From JAHEEM01 sp036396795 (GTDB lineage Bacteria; Pseudomonadota; Gammaproteobacteria; Steroidobacterales; Rariloculaceae), in the NCBI GenBank assembly GCA_036396795.1, contig DASWKF010000097.1:62001-126000 (forward strand): a stretch of 64,000 nucleotides of DNA, read 5' to 3'. The notes below the pieces were generated by a model. That model did not search any database and had not been told where the DNA came from. It worked only from the letters and a program-made list of their open reading frames with translations. Position 1 is the stretch's first letter, and every line of letters begins with the position of its first letter. Positions 44,199-52,648 of this stretch are shown here, piece by piece. Both the position numbers and the translations under genes were made by a program.

Positions 44199-45701
44199 GT
44201 GACGCTCGCCAGACTATTGAGCCGCGGACAGCGCGGCCTCGATGCCTACGAAGTCATCGTCGAGGTGCATCGCGCCAACGGTTTGCCCGCATTCCGCATC
44301 GCCGGCCTGCCGGAAGCTGCTGTGCGCGAGAGCAAGGATCGTGTCCGCGCGGCTCTGGAAGCCAGCAACGTTAAGGTGCCGGCATCGAAGATCACGGTGC
44401 ATCTCGGCCCCGCGGACATTCCCAAGGAGGGCGGTCGCTTCGATCTCGCCATCGCGATCGGCCTGGCGGAGACCATCAGGGAAGCGGCGTGGAAGACCGG
44501 AGGATACGAGTTCCTGGGCGAGCTCGGTCTGAACGGCGAGCTGCGGCCGATTCGCGGGGCAGTCCCCGCCGTGCTCGCTGCTCGAGACGCCGGCCGCACG
44601 ACGATCCTGCCGTACGCCAACGCGCCCGAGGCGGCGTTGATCGGCGATGCGCATGTGCTGCGCGCCGACAGCCTTCTCGAAGTCATCGAGCACCTCGACG
44701 GCTACCGGTCGTTACAATGCGTCTGCTCAGCCGACTGGCCGAGCGCGGCTCCGCCGCCGGCCTTCGACCTCGCCGACGTCAACGGCCATGCCTGGCCCAA
44801 GCGCGCACTGATCGTCGCCGCTGCGGGGGGCCATCACGTACTGCTCAGCGGACCGCCCGGCACCGGCAAGAGCATGCTCGCGCAGCGGCTTCCCGGGCTG
44901 CTGCCGCCCATGTCCCCGGAGGAAGCTCTGAAGGTCATCAGCATCGAATCCGTCGCCGGTGAGCCGCTGGATCTCGAGCAGGCTTTGCGGCGTCCCTACC
45001 GGGCACCGCATCACAGCGCCTCCGTCGCGGCGCTGGTCGGGGGCGGGAGCCATCCGCGTCCCGGCGAGATTTCGCTCGCGCATCTCGGCGTGCTGTTTCT
45101 CGATGAGCTACCCGAGTTCCGCCGTTCCGCCTTGGAGGCGCTGCGCGAGCCGTTGCAAAACGGCAAGATCAGCATTGCCCGGGCGGCCGGGACGGTGAGC
45201 TTTCCCGCCCGGTTTCAGCTCGTCGCGGCGATGAATCCCTGCCCCTGCGGCCACCTCGGGGATCACACAGACCGCTGCCGATGCTCGCCCAACGTCGTTC
45301 AGCAATATCGAGCGAAGCTTTCCGGCCCGCTGCTCGATCGCTTCGACATCCACGTCGAGGTTCCACGGCAGCCGTTCGATGTCGGTCGCCGGCTGAACGC
45401 CCCCGGTGAAACCATCGAAGCCGCGGCTCGTGTGCGCGACGCGCGGGCGATTCAGTTCGCCCGCAGCTCGGCGCTCAACGCGCAGCTCGAGCCCCGCGAG
45501 CTGCGCCGCATCGCGGAGCTCGAGCCGTCGAGCCGCAGGTTGTTGGCGCACGCAGCGGAACGCTGGAACCTCAGCCTTCGAAGTTGCAACCGCATCACCA
45601 AGGTAGCGCGGAGCATCGCGGATCTGGCCGGCGAGCCCGAGATCCTGCCTCTGCATACCGCGGAAGCCATCCAGCTTCGATGCCTGGATCGTCCGCTTTG
45701 A
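44199..45701 (+). CDS. comM: YifB/ComM Mg-chelatase-like AAA ATPase
   Basis: 500 residues in three parts: N-terminal LonC/S5-like fold (VEVHRANGLPAFRIAGLPEAAVRE), the AAA+ module with Walker A GPPGTGKS and Walker B LLFLDELPEF, and a C-terminal helical Mg-chelatase-like domain with SGPLLDRFDIHVEV. ComM is a branch-migration helicase that helps natural transformation in Vibrio and Haemophilus. The gene starts 39 bases after ubiK on the same strand. A start GTG (44199) is used. Confidence 0.95.
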   Translation: MTLARLLSRGQRGLDAYEVIVEVHRANGLPAFRIAGLPEAAVRESKDRVRAALEASNVKVPASKITVHLGPADIPKEGGRFDLAIAIGLAETIREAAWKTGGYEFLGELGLNGELRPIRGAVPAVLAARDAGRTTILPYANAPEAALIGDAHVLRADSLLEVIEHLDGYRSLQCVCSADWPSAAPPPAFDLADVNGHAWPKRALIVAAAGGHHVLLSGPPGTGKSMLAQRLPGLLPPMSPEEALKVISIESVAGEPLDLEQALRRPYRAPHHSASVAALVGGGSHPRPGEISLAHLGVLFLDELPEFRRSALEALREPLQNGKISIARAAGTVSFPARFQLVAAMNPCPCGHLGDHTDRCRCSPNVVQQYRAKLSGPLLDRFDIHVEVPRQPFDVGRRLNAPGETIEAAARVRDARAIQFARSSALNAQLEPRELRRIAELEPSSRRLLAHAAERWNLSLRSCNRITKVARSIADLAGEPEILPLHTAEAIQLRCLDRPL

Positions 45702-45725
45702 GGCCTATTCCAATACCGATATAAT
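45698..45725 (+). promoter_or_regulatory. Sigma-70-like promoter of the cytochrome c5 gene
   Basis: Consensus -10 TATAAT (45720-45725) with TTGAGG as -35 (45698-45703) at 16-base spacing, overlapping the end of comM. It is 28 bases before the GTG start, which has GGAG about 8 bases upstream. Confidence 0.6.
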
Positions 45726-45753
45726 CCGCCCGCTATCGTTACGGAGCGGGTTT

Positions 45754-46254
45754 GTGGCATCAAAACGAGATCAACAATTCTTCGACGCTTTCATGATTAT
45801 CGTCGGCATCTTCGTCGGCATCATCGTGGCCGTCGCTTTTCTCGCCGACTTTGTCGGGGACGGGGCGACTGAGAGCGAGGAGGCGCAATCCGCCGTGGAA
45901 GAGCGGATTCGACCGCTGGGGCGCGTAGTGCTGGTCGGCGACGCGACGCTCGCGGCGGCGCCCGTAGCGGCGGCGCCGGCAGCACCCGTGGCCGCGCCGT
46001 TGTCGGGCGCACAGGTCTACAACGAGATTTGCCAGCTCTGCCACGCCGCACCCGGCGTCGGCGGCGCGCCGGTGCTCGGTGACGCGGCTGCTTGGGCCCT
46101 ACGTATAGAGCAGGGCTCGCAGACACTCGAGGATCATGTGCTGAACGGCTATCAAGGGGAAGCCGGCTTCATGCCGCCGAAGGGCGGCCGCATGGACTTG
46201 AGCGACGCCGAAGTGCTCGCCGCGATGAATTTCATGCTCGAGGCCGTCGAATAG
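45754..46254 (+). CDS. Cytochrome c5 family protein
   Basis: 166 residues with one N-terminal membrane anchor (about 10-32, IIVGIFVGIIVAVAFLADF), an Ala/Pro linker and a C-terminal c-type heme domain: CQLCH heme attachment, a distal Met in FMPPKGGRMDL. Class I monoheme of the c5 type, likely an electron carrier to terminal oxidases on the periplasmic side. It may bring electrons to the ubiquinone-fed chain; adjacent genes give no closer link. Confidence 0.9.
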   Translation: MASKRDQQFFDAFMIIVGIFVGIIVAVAFLADFVGDGATESEEAQSAVEERIRPLGRVVLVGDATLAAAPVAAAPAAPVAAPLSGAQVYNEICQLCHAAPGVGGAPVLGDAAAWALRIEQGSQTLEDHVLNGYQGEAGFMPPKGGRMDLSDAEVLAAMNFMLEAVE

Positions 46255-46272
46255 CCGCCGATCTTTCGCCAC

Positions 46273-46286
46273 CGGGAGCGCTCCCG
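46273..46286. repeat. 14-bp perfect palindrome between convergent genes
   Basis: CGGGAGCGCTCCCG reads the same on both strands, in the 77-base gap between the cytochrome c5 and DUF5916 genes. No T-tract follows on either side, so it is not a clear terminator. Confidence 0.5.
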
Positions 46287-46331
46287 CTCACCAACCCACG
46301 GAAAACCCCGCTCTATCCCAGAAGCCCGCGC

Positions 46332-48548
46332 CTAGAAGCGCAGCGTGTAGTTGAATTTCGCCGTCAGGTCGGCCGCCTCCGAATGAAACGAGTTGTCCCG
46401 GTCGAAATCCTGGAGGCTGTGGTTCAGCACGATGAAGAGCTCTCGCCCCGCTTCCGGAATCCAATGCAAACGGCTGTTGATTCCGGCCGTCTCCGTGACG
46501 TTGTCGTATTGAATGAGATTCACCCAGCTCAAGGTGGCCGAGAAGATGATGTCGGTCTTGAGCGTCACTAGGCGCACGCTGAAGTCGCCTGCCGGAAGGC
46601 GCACGTCGTTGTAGTCGTACCCGGCCGTGATGCGGAAGTGCTGCGAAGGCACCCAGATCAGCTCGCCGACGATCTGCTCTCGCTCGCCGTCGAAGAAATC
46701 GCCTTCTCGATAGCTCACGGTGCCCGACCATTCGCGCTGCGAGCCGGTCGTCAGCGTAAAGCCAAAATCGTCGAAAGAGTAGTTGCCGACAGGGACGAAA
46801 ACGCCCTCGGAGATCTCGAACGGTTCGGTGATATTCTCTTCGTTCGAGATATACTCCAGCGTGAGAACGTCCCTGGCGTTCGTCTCGATGTCGAGCGGCC
46901 GGAAGGAAATCGACTGGCTCTGCAAGCCACCGCTCAAGAAGTCGATTCTCTGAGCATCGACGCCTATGAAGTAACTGCGTAGCAAGGAATCTCTGGGCCG
47001 GTGGGTATAGCCGATCTCTGCCGTCGAATCGCGGATACCGGCTCGGTTGACGAAACCCAAGGCCGGGCGGAAGTTTTGCTCGAGCTCCTTGACGCCCAAG
47101 CCACCTCTCAAGCCGGCGTTGTTCGGCATGCGAAAGCGAACGCCGTAGGCGGAGTCGTCGCTCTCTAAGCCTTCAGTATCGGATTGTTGATACCAAGCCT
47201 CGGCCTCGATCACGTGGCCACCCCGCAGGCGGGTGTTCTGATATCGAAAGTCCGCGCCGGCCAGCGTATTGTCGAGATTCGAGCGCGGATCGCCGCTGGT
47301 GACGATGAACCCGAGCGTGGATTCTTCGAGCACGTTGACGGCGGCTCGGCCGACGAAGACGTCGGTCGCTTCGACGTCCTCGAAGGCATCCTGGCGCAGA
47401 GCGAGCGCGCCGACGGTCCAGGGCCCCGCGCGGCCGCTGAGCTTGCCGCCGTATTCGATGTCGACCAGCTGCCCCGAGTCGCTCAACCCCAACGTTCTGG
47501 AGAAAAACGGCCGGCCGTTCTCCAAGGCTGGCCTGGCGATGTTCGAGCCGCCGAACTGACCTCCCGCGAGACGCCCGAACTCGAAGATGTCGGAGTCCTT
47601 GAGGAAGAAAGCGCGCTTCTCCGGGAAGAACAAGTCGAAGCGTGACAGGTCCACCTGACGATCATCGATCTCGGTGGCGGAGAAGTCCGTATTGATCGTC
47701 AGCGACGCGTTCAGCGCCGGCGTCAGCTTGTAGAAAACGTCGAGAGAGGGTTCGATATCGGAATCGCTGGCGGCGAGTGCGAAGCTTTTCGCTTGGCTGA
47801 GGCTGACGGACGGCACGACGTCGAGTCCGAGACCTTGCCGCAGCCCGGTGATCCCGGTCAGCGATCCGACGATGCTCGGATTCTGTGTCTGATTCCGGGA
47901 GACCCAGCCAACGTCCTCGTTGTTGCTGCCGATCGTGCGCCTGAAATTGATGCCCCATTCGTCGTTGTCGGCGTCGAAAGACAAGGACTTGAAAGGAATG
48001 GCGATCTCGGTGATCCATCCCTCGGCGTCCTGAGTTGCCGCCGTGCGCCAGATGCCCTGCCAATTCCATTGTTGACGGCTCGTGTCCTCGTAGAGGGCTT
48101 CCATGCGCAGACCGTTCGGGTTGGTGATGAATCGATAGCCACTGCGGCGATCGTTGAACGGATCGAGGATGAGACTGAAGAAGTCATCACCCCAGAGCAC
48201 CTCGCCTTGCCTCAGAACGTTGGCAACGACCGCGTCGGCGTGCGCCGCCCGCATCCGCGCGCCGACGTACAAGGCCTCGTCGTCATAGAGGACGCGTACC
48301 TGCATGGATTCGGACGGCTCTCCGTACTCCGTCGGAAGGATCTGATGAAAATCCTCGAGCACCGCCGACCCGGCCCATTCGACGTCCTCCAAGCGACCGT
48401 CGATCGTGGGCGCCGTCGCCGTGCGGACGGCAGGCACGCTCTTGACTTGAGATTCCGGGCTGCTTTGCGCGACGATGCTTGCCGGCAGCGACACCATCGC
48501 AGAAACGACCGGAAGACTCCAAGGACCCCTATTCTTGCGCGCAGCCAT
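46332..48548 (-). CDS. DUF5916 outer-membrane protein with CBM9-like N-terminal domain
   Basis: 738 residues from the ATG at 48548 (a further ATG at 48587 would add 13). A signal peptide ends near SIVAQ. Next comes a carbohydrate-binding-family-9-like domain (about 40-230): TIDGRLEDVEW, DDEALYVGARM, YRFITNPNGLR, WITEIAIPFKSLSF. The C-terminal 500 residues are DUF5916: alternating polar/aromatic strands ending in a terminal Phe (KFNYTLRF), typical for an outer-membrane beta-barrel. Neither ligand nor transport role is known. Confidence 0.85.
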   Translation of the reverse strand: MAARKNRGPWSLPVVSAMVSLPASIVAQSSPESQVKSVPAVRTATAPTIDGRLEDVEWAGSAVLEDFHQILPTEYGEPSESMQVRVLYDDEALYVGARMRAAHADAVVANVLRQGEVLWGDDFFSLILDPFNDRRSGYRFITNPNGLRMEALYEDTSRQQWNWQGIWRTAATQDAEGWITEIAIPFKSLSFDADNDEWGINFRRTIGSNNEDVGWVSRNQTQNPSIVGSLTGITGLRQGLGLDVVPSVSLSQAKSFALAASDSDIEPSLDVFYKLTPALNASLTINTDFSATEIDDRQVDLSRFDLFFPEKRAFFLKDSDIFEFGRLAGGQFGGSNIARPALENGRPFFSRTLGLSDSGQLVDIEYGGKLSGRAGPWTVGALALRQDAFEDVEATDVFVGRAAVNVLEESTLGFIVTSGDPRSNLDNTLAGADFRYQNTRLRGGHVIEAEAWYQQSDTEGLESDDSAYGVRFRMPNNAGLRGGLGVKELEQNFRPALGFVNRAGIRDSTAEIGYTHRPRDSLLRSYFIGVDAQRIDFLSGGLQSQSISFRPLDIETNARDVLTLEYISNEENITEPFEISEGVFVPVGNYSFDDFGFTLTTGSQREWSGTVSYREGDFFDGEREQIVGELIWVPSQHFRITAGYDYNDVRLPAGDFSVRLVTLKTDIIFSATLSWVNLIQYDNVTETAGINSRLHWIPEAGRELFIVLNHSLQDFDRDNSFHSEAADLTAKFNYTLRF

Positions 48549-48757
48549 CCCCCACCCAAAGCCTCGCAGGCAATCCCGACAAACCAACAGACAACGCCCG
48601 GCACCGCAGGTTTCCGCAAGACATCACCGTCGGCCAACATCGCTTCCAGGTACTCCGCGATTTCAGACCGGCTTCTTAGGTGGTCCGCCGCTCGAAACGG
48701 CAGGCTTGCGGGTTTTGTAGTCTCTTGTCGCCTCCACAAATCCCATCGGCGCGGTGC

Positions 48758-48785
48758 TTGTGTATTTCCGTATATGGGGTATTAT
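48758..48785 (+). promoter_or_regulatory. Candidate promoter of the DUF6502-DUF5666 pair
   Basis: TTGTGT (48758-48763), 16-base spacer, TATTAT (48780-48785, 5 of 6). The predicted RNA start near 48792-48795 falls on the ATG at 48795, so the mRNA would have almost no 5' leader. A small GGG/CCC repeat (48777-48789) surrounds the -10. The gap from the DUF5916 start (48549-48757) holds nothing else I can support. Confidence 0.45.
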
Positions 48786-48794
48786 TCCCTACAA

Positions 48795-49613
48795 ATGGAA
48801 ACAGCAGCTGCACTCCAGGCGAGTCGCCACGCGCTTCGGCCCCTCGTGCGCCTCTTCCTTTCGAGCGGCGTGATGTATCAGCAGGCGGCGAGCCTGCTCA
48901 AGGAGCTGTTCGTGGATGTTGCCAGCGAGGACTACGGCCTTCGCGGCCGGCCGACCAACGCGTCCCGCGTGGCGCTCCTGACGGGGCTCGACCGGAAAGA
49001 GGTGCGACGCCTGCGCGACCGAGAGAGCGCGGTGCAGATTTCGCGGGCCCAGCCGGATCGGCTGGCACGAATCCTCGCGGCCTGGCACCAGCACGCGGAT
49101 TTTCTCGATGCGCGCGGGAAACCGCGGCGCTTGGCAAGGCGCGGACCGCATCCGAGCTTCGAGACGCTCGTCGACCGGTTCGGCGGCGATATTCCGGCAA
49201 CGGCGATGCTGAAGGAGCTCGAACGCGCCGGTGCCGTCGACACGGCCTCCGACGGACGGGTCCGCGCCAGAACGCGGTATTACATGATCGGCCAGCTCAA
49301 CGAAGCCGCCGTGCTCCGCTCGGGGGAGGTCCTCGAGGATCTCGGCGATACGGTCCATCACAACCTGGTCCGCGACGACCGCACGCCCAGCCGATTTGAA
49401 GGCCGGGCGACGAACCGTCACGTGGACAGGCGCAAGGTCAAAGCATTCCACGAGTTCGTCGAGCGGGAAGCCGAGGCGTTCTTGGAGAAGGTCGATCAAT
49501 GGCTGACCGACTACGAATCATCGAAGGGTAAGCAGGCGGTCCGACTGGGGTTGGGCATCTATGCGATTCAGGGACCCTCCGACTCACAAAACCACGAGCA
49601 TAAGGAAACCTGA
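48795..49613 (+). CDS. DUF6502 family protein
   Basis: 272 residues from the ATG at 48795, possibly leaderless; an ATG at 48774 would add 7. The N-terminal half looks like a helix-turn-helix region (LLKELFVDVASEDYGL, NASRVALLTGLDRKEVRRLRD), which suggests a DNA-binding regulator or RNA-binding protein. The middle has a winged-helix-like LVDRFGGDIPATAMLKELE and a C-terminal helical part rich in Lys/Glu. No function is known for the family. Downstream DUF5666 starts 2 bases after its stop, making a tight pair. Confidence 0.75.
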   Translation: METAAALQASRHALRPLVRLFLSSGVMYQQAASLLKELFVDVASEDYGLRGRPTNASRVALLTGLDRKEVRRLRDRESAVQISRAQPDRLARILAAWHQHADFLDARGKPRRLARRGPHPSFETLVDRFGGDIPATAMLKELERAGAVDTASDGRVRARTRYYMIGQLNEAAVLRSGEVLEDLGDTVHHNLVRDDRTPSRFEGRATNRHVDRRKVKAFHEFVEREAEAFLEKVDQWLTDYESSKGKQAVRLGLGIYAIQGPSDSQNHEHKET

Positions 49614-49615
49614 TC

Positions 49616-51226
49616 ATGGAGCGACCCAATCGCAGATCATTTGTGGCGGCCGTAACGTCAACCTTGGCGGCGCTCGCCCTGCTCGGCGCATGCGCCGGTG
49701 GCGACGGCCCGGCACCCGGCATCGACCGTGGCGGCGTGCAATCGGCGATCGCCTCGGGCCGGATCACGGGCTTCGGCAGTGTCATCGTCAACGGCATCCG
49801 CTGGAGCACGACGTCGGCGCAGATCTTCATCGACGACGTTGCCGCATCGGAAGCCGAGCTCGCGCTCGGCCAAGTCGTGCGCATCGAAGGCACCCGCACC
49901 GGTGACGACGGCGTCGCCACGTCGATCAGGGCCGAGTACCTCATTGAAGGGCCGATTGCGGTAATCGACACGGCCGCCGGCGAGCTCATCGTTCTCGGCC
50001 AGCGTGTGCTCGTCGACGAGCGCACGGTGTTCTCGTCGAATATCGTGCTCGATTCCCTCGATGGTCTACGCGTCGGCGATTTCGTCAAGATCAGCGGCCT
50101 GATCGGCACGACCGGCACGCTGCTCGCAACCTACGTCAAGCTCGATGACGAAAGCGAAGCAAAGATTACGGGCTATGTCATGAATCTCGATGCGGGCCTG
50201 CTTCGCTTCGAGATCAACGGCACCGCCGTCGATTACTCAGCCGCCACCGTCATCGACGTGCCGGGCGGCATGCCCGCCGAGGGCATGCTCGTGCGCGTGA
50301 TCGGCACTTACGACTCCACTGCGCTCGTCTTCAGCGCGAGCCGGATTCAGGCTCGCAGTCTCTTCGATGATGATGACGACGACGATGACTTCGAGATCGA
50401 GGTGGAAGGCATCGTGACGCGTTTCGCGACCGCGCAGGATTTCGACGTCTCGGGCTTACCCGCGACGACAACGGCGCAAACGAGATTCGTGCACGGGACC
50501 GTGAACGACCTCATGCTGGGAGAGCGCGTCGAGCTCGAGGGCCGGCTGGGCCAGAACGGCGTGCTGATCGCGGCGGAGATCGAGTTCAGGGATCGCAGCA
50601 GCACGGGTAGTGGTGGCGGCTCCACGTCCGGCGATGACTATCAGTGTCCGCCGAGCCCGGTCGTGGGCGCGACCATCGAGTCGAACGTCAACGTCGTCGG
50701 CGTCTGCGTGCTCGACAGCGTGACCGTCGGCGGCCGCGTTTTCGTCCAGCCTGGATCCGAGCTCACGATCGTCAACTCGACGATCGCCAACGACCTGCAA
50801 AGCCTGTCGGCCGTGTCGATCGATATCTCCGGCACGACGGTCGGCCTCAACGTCGACATCAAGGAAACGAGCAGCTGGCTGCGTCTCGTGAACGTCACCA
50901 CGCCCCACAACATTCAGCTCGAGAAGAATCAAGGTCAGATTCACGTCGAGAACTTCGGGGCCGGACAGGACTTTCAGCTCAAGGAGAGCATCGGCGACAT
51001 TCTCGTGTCGGGCGCGGCCGGTCAGAACGCGCAGCTCGAGAAGAACCAAGGAGGTGCTTTCGACGTCGACGTCACAGTTGGACAGGATGCCCAGGTCAAG
51101 GAGAACCAGTTCGTGAACTCGGCTTCCGTCCTCTTGACGGGCGGCGACCAGGCGCAGTGTCTCGACAACAACTTCGAGGCCTACGCGCAGCTCTTCGAGA
51201 GCGTCGACGGCTGTGTCCCGCTGTAA
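49616..51226 (+). CDS. DUF5666 lipoprotein with C-terminal repeats
   Basis: 536 residues. Signal and lipobox ending LLGAC (Cys24-26 region) put it at the outer membrane or cell surface. Several DUF5666 beta-modules occupy about 45-335 (GRITGFGSVIVNGIRW, LGQVVRIEG, KITGYVMNLDAGLLRFEING, VEGIVTRFATAQDFDVSG), interrupted at about 249-257 by a run of eight Asp. After a Gly/Ser linker the C-terminal 180 residues form beta-helix-like repeats with the recurring (Q/A)QLEKNQG / QFQLKE pattern. The stop is directly followed by a transposase remnant. The role is unknown; cotranscribed with DUF6502. Confidence 0.78.
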   Translation: MERPNRRSFVAAVTSTLAALALLGACAGGDGPAPGIDRGGVQSAIASGRITGFGSVIVNGIRWSTTSAQIFIDDVAASEAELALGQVVRIEGTRTGDDGVATSIRAEYLIEGPIAVIDTAAGELIVLGQRVLVDERTVFSSNIVLDSLDGLRVGDFVKISGLIGTTGTLLATYVKLDDESEAKITGYVMNLDAGLLRFEINGTAVDYSAATVIDVPGGMPAEGMLVRVIGTYDSTALVFSASRIQARSLFDDDDDDDDFEIEVEGIVTRFATAQDFDVSGLPATTTAQTRFVHGTVNDLMLGERVELEGRLGQNGVLIAAEIEFRDRSSTGSGGGSTSGDDYQCPPSPVVGATIESNVNVVGVCVLDSVTVGGRVFVQPGSELTIVNSTIANDLQSLSAVSIDISGTTVGLNVDIKETSSWLRLVNVTTPHNIQLEKNQGQIHVENFGAGQDFQLKESIGDILVSGAAGQNAQLEKNQGGAFDVDVTVGQDAQVKENQFVNSASVLLTGGDQAQCLDNNFEAYAQLFESVDGCVPL

Positions 51227-51228
51227 GC

Positions 51229-51366
51229 GATGAGCCCCTGGAGAGCGCGAGCTGCGACGACCAAGTCTGGCGGGTCAGCTTCCTCGACTATGATTTAGGC
51301 TTCTTCGATCAGAACGAGGGCCGGGTCGAGCCCGCCCGCAATCCCTTCGCCCCGGAGACGGTGTAA
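51229..51366 (+). pseudogene. C-terminal remnant of an IS481/IS3-like transposase
   Basis: The 45 codons before the TAA at 51364-51366 read VWRVSFLDYDLGFFD followed by VEPARNPFAP, which matches the usual transposase C terminus of the IS481-type integrase-core proteins (W-VSFM-YDLGY-D ... LEP--NPFGP). The transposase catalytic core is absent: immediately upstream is the intact DUF5666 gene. There is no start codon or RBS for this piece. A broken IS end follows it, so this is most likely a decayed insertion sequence. Confidence 0.65.
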
Positions 51367-51404
51367 ACCATGTCTCCGGTATAAAGTGTTATGCCATGTG
51401 TCCG
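51352..51404 (+). repeat. IS-like terminal repeats and inverted repeat
   Basis: CCGGAGAC (51352-51359) and GTCTCCGG (51372-51379) form a perfect 8-bp inverted repeat around the transposase stop. The motif CCATGTCTCCGG (51368-51379) recurs as CCATGTGTCCGG (51393-51404), 11 of 12 identical, in direct orientation. Spaced copies of ATGTCTCCGG are typical of IS481/IS3-type ends. Only one end is seen, with no partner in the window. Confidence 0.55.
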
Positions 51405-51423
51405 GAACAGACCCACATCGGAT

Positions 51424-51490
<67 letters not shown>

Positions 51491-51500
<10 letters not shown>

Positions 51501-51757
51501 GAAGGGCGTATTGTACCGGCGTCCCAGAAAGCCTCGAATTCCCGTTTTGTCACGTTGCTAGATAACATAAGCGCCGACAGACGCGCCAGACCGAACCAGC
51601 CCGGACGACCGGTCGTGGGCGTCAATTGGTGGATGACGAGCCCGTCGGACGCTATTCCGACCTCGCGCTGGACCCAGCCGTCATCGTCGACCTCCGTGTA
51701 CAGGGCGTCCATTTCCAGAGTCGCAAGCTCGCTGCGGGTCCATTTGAGATAGATCAT
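51491..51757 (-). CDS. Small hypothetical protein overlapping the tRNA 5' end
   Basis: 88 residues from the ATG at 51757 (MIYLKWTRSELATLEM). The segment ALYTEVDDDGWVQREVG followed by a DG strand looks like the DUF6881-type short domain, by eye only. Its stop codon lies 10 bases inside the tRNA-Arg gene, an unusual overlap. An upstream ATG at 51889 would add 44 low-complexity Arg-rich residues and overlap the thioesterase gene, so it is less likely. Function unknown. Confidence 0.55.
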
Positions 51758-51819
51758 CGCGATCTCTACAAACCTCTCGGTTTTGTGTTCTCGAGTATAA
51801 CCACCCGAGGCGCCGACGG

Positions 51820-52302
51820 TCAGGGCTTGGGAGAAATCCCCATCCAAGCTTCGGACACGGGCACTGCGAGGACGTCGCCTACCGCGCACAATTTACCCTG
51901 GACGCTCAACTGGCACGTGAGTCGATATCGCTCGTCTTGCCGCTCATGAACCACCGCGCTGAGCTCCAGCACGGTATCCATCGGCGTTGGACGCCTATAG
52001 CCGATCTGTAGCGAGCCGGTCGCGAAGTACCGATGCGGCTCGGAGCCTATCGGCCTTCCCTCGGCGAAATAGGCAGCCGCCATCGCGGTGCAAATGCAGT
52101 GACAATCGATGAGCGTGGCGATAATTCCGCCGTTCACGAAATGGATCGGCGCGGAGCAATGATGGGGCGCCGGGGTGAAGCGGGCCACGCTCGGGCCGTC
52201 TCCGGTCCAATAGCTCTTGAGATTCAGCCCACCGTCGTTGTGCGGGCCACAACCAAAACAGTGGTTGTGAGGAAGTCGATCCTGGAGCGCTATTTCACTC
52301 AA
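51820..52302 (-). CDS. PaaI/YbgC-like hotdog thioesterase
   Basis: 160 residues with NHCFGCGPHNDGGLNLKSYW at the N terminus, the hotdog helix with HFVNGGIIATLIDCHCICTAM and strands GSLQIGYRRPTPM, VLELSAVVHERQDERY. This is the PaaI-superfamily acyl-CoA thioesterase fold. The metal/active-site loop is modified (two Cys around HC), and the substrate is open. Stand-alone; the following RRM gene lies 38 bases upstream on the same strand. Confidence 0.82.
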   Translation of the reverse strand: MSEIALQDRLPHNHCFGCGPHNDGGLNLKSYWTGDGPSVARFTPAPHHCSAPIHFVNGGIIATLIDCHCICTAMAAAYFAEGRPIGSEPHRYFATGSLQIGYRRPTPMDTVLELSAVVHERQDERYRLTCQLSVQGKLCAVGDVLAVPVSEAWMGISPKP

Positions 52303-52340
52303 AAGGCAGTCTGTAGCGCCCTTTCTCGAGCGCGTTTCGC

Positions 52341-52592
52341 TCAGCTGCGTTCTTTTGGACGCGCTTCGTTGACACGCAATGCTCGACCGCCGATCTCTTT
52401 GCCGTTGAGCTGGGCTATCGCAGCTTCCCCCTCGCTCTGATTCGGCATTTCGACGAAGCCGAATCCTCTCGAACGACCTGTCTCCCGATCCATCAGCACC
52501 TTCACGGAAGATACTTCACCGAATCCGGCAAAGGCCTCGCGAAGCTCAGATTCACTCAGTGAGTAAGACAAGTTTCCAACGTAGATATTCAT
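52341..52592 (-). CDS. Single-RRM RNA-binding protein
   Basis: 83 residues forming one RNA-recognition motif: RNP2 IYVGNLSYSL and RNP1 RSRGFGFVEM with the aromatic residues in place. Such short RRM proteins (like Rbp) bind single-stranded RNA and are often cold-responsive. The upstream region 52605-52648 forms a hairpin close to the start codon, which may regulate it. Gap to the next gene upstream (52593-52798) has no other ORF. Confidence 0.92.
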   Translation of the reverse strand: MNIYVGNLSYSLSESELREAFAGFGEVSSVKVLMDRETGRSRGFGFVEMPNQSEGEAAIAQLNGKEIGGRALRVNEARPKERS

Positions 52593-52604
52593 CGAAACAA
52601 ACTC

Positions 52605-52648
52605 TCACACCGTCGGTAGCAACGTTAGCGACCCGATCAACGGTGTGA
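52605..52648 (-). promoter_or_regulatory. 5'-UTR hairpin upstream of the RRM gene
   Basis: TCACACCG (52605-52612) and CGGTGTGA (52641-52648) are perfect 8-bp inverted repeats with a 28-base loop that itself contains weaker self-complementary bases (AACGTT). On the minus-strand transcript this stem ends 12 bases before the ATG, so it could hide or expose the ribosome-binding region. Confidence 0.5.

Noticed and set aside
46273..46286. The palindrome as a bidirectional terminator
   Set aside because: No T-run on either side and only a 5-bp stem with a 4-base loop is possible.
47793..48794. A 5' extension of the DUF6502 frame into DUF5916
   Set aside because: It is an antisense shadow of the DUF5916 gene; family-like sequence starts only near 48795.
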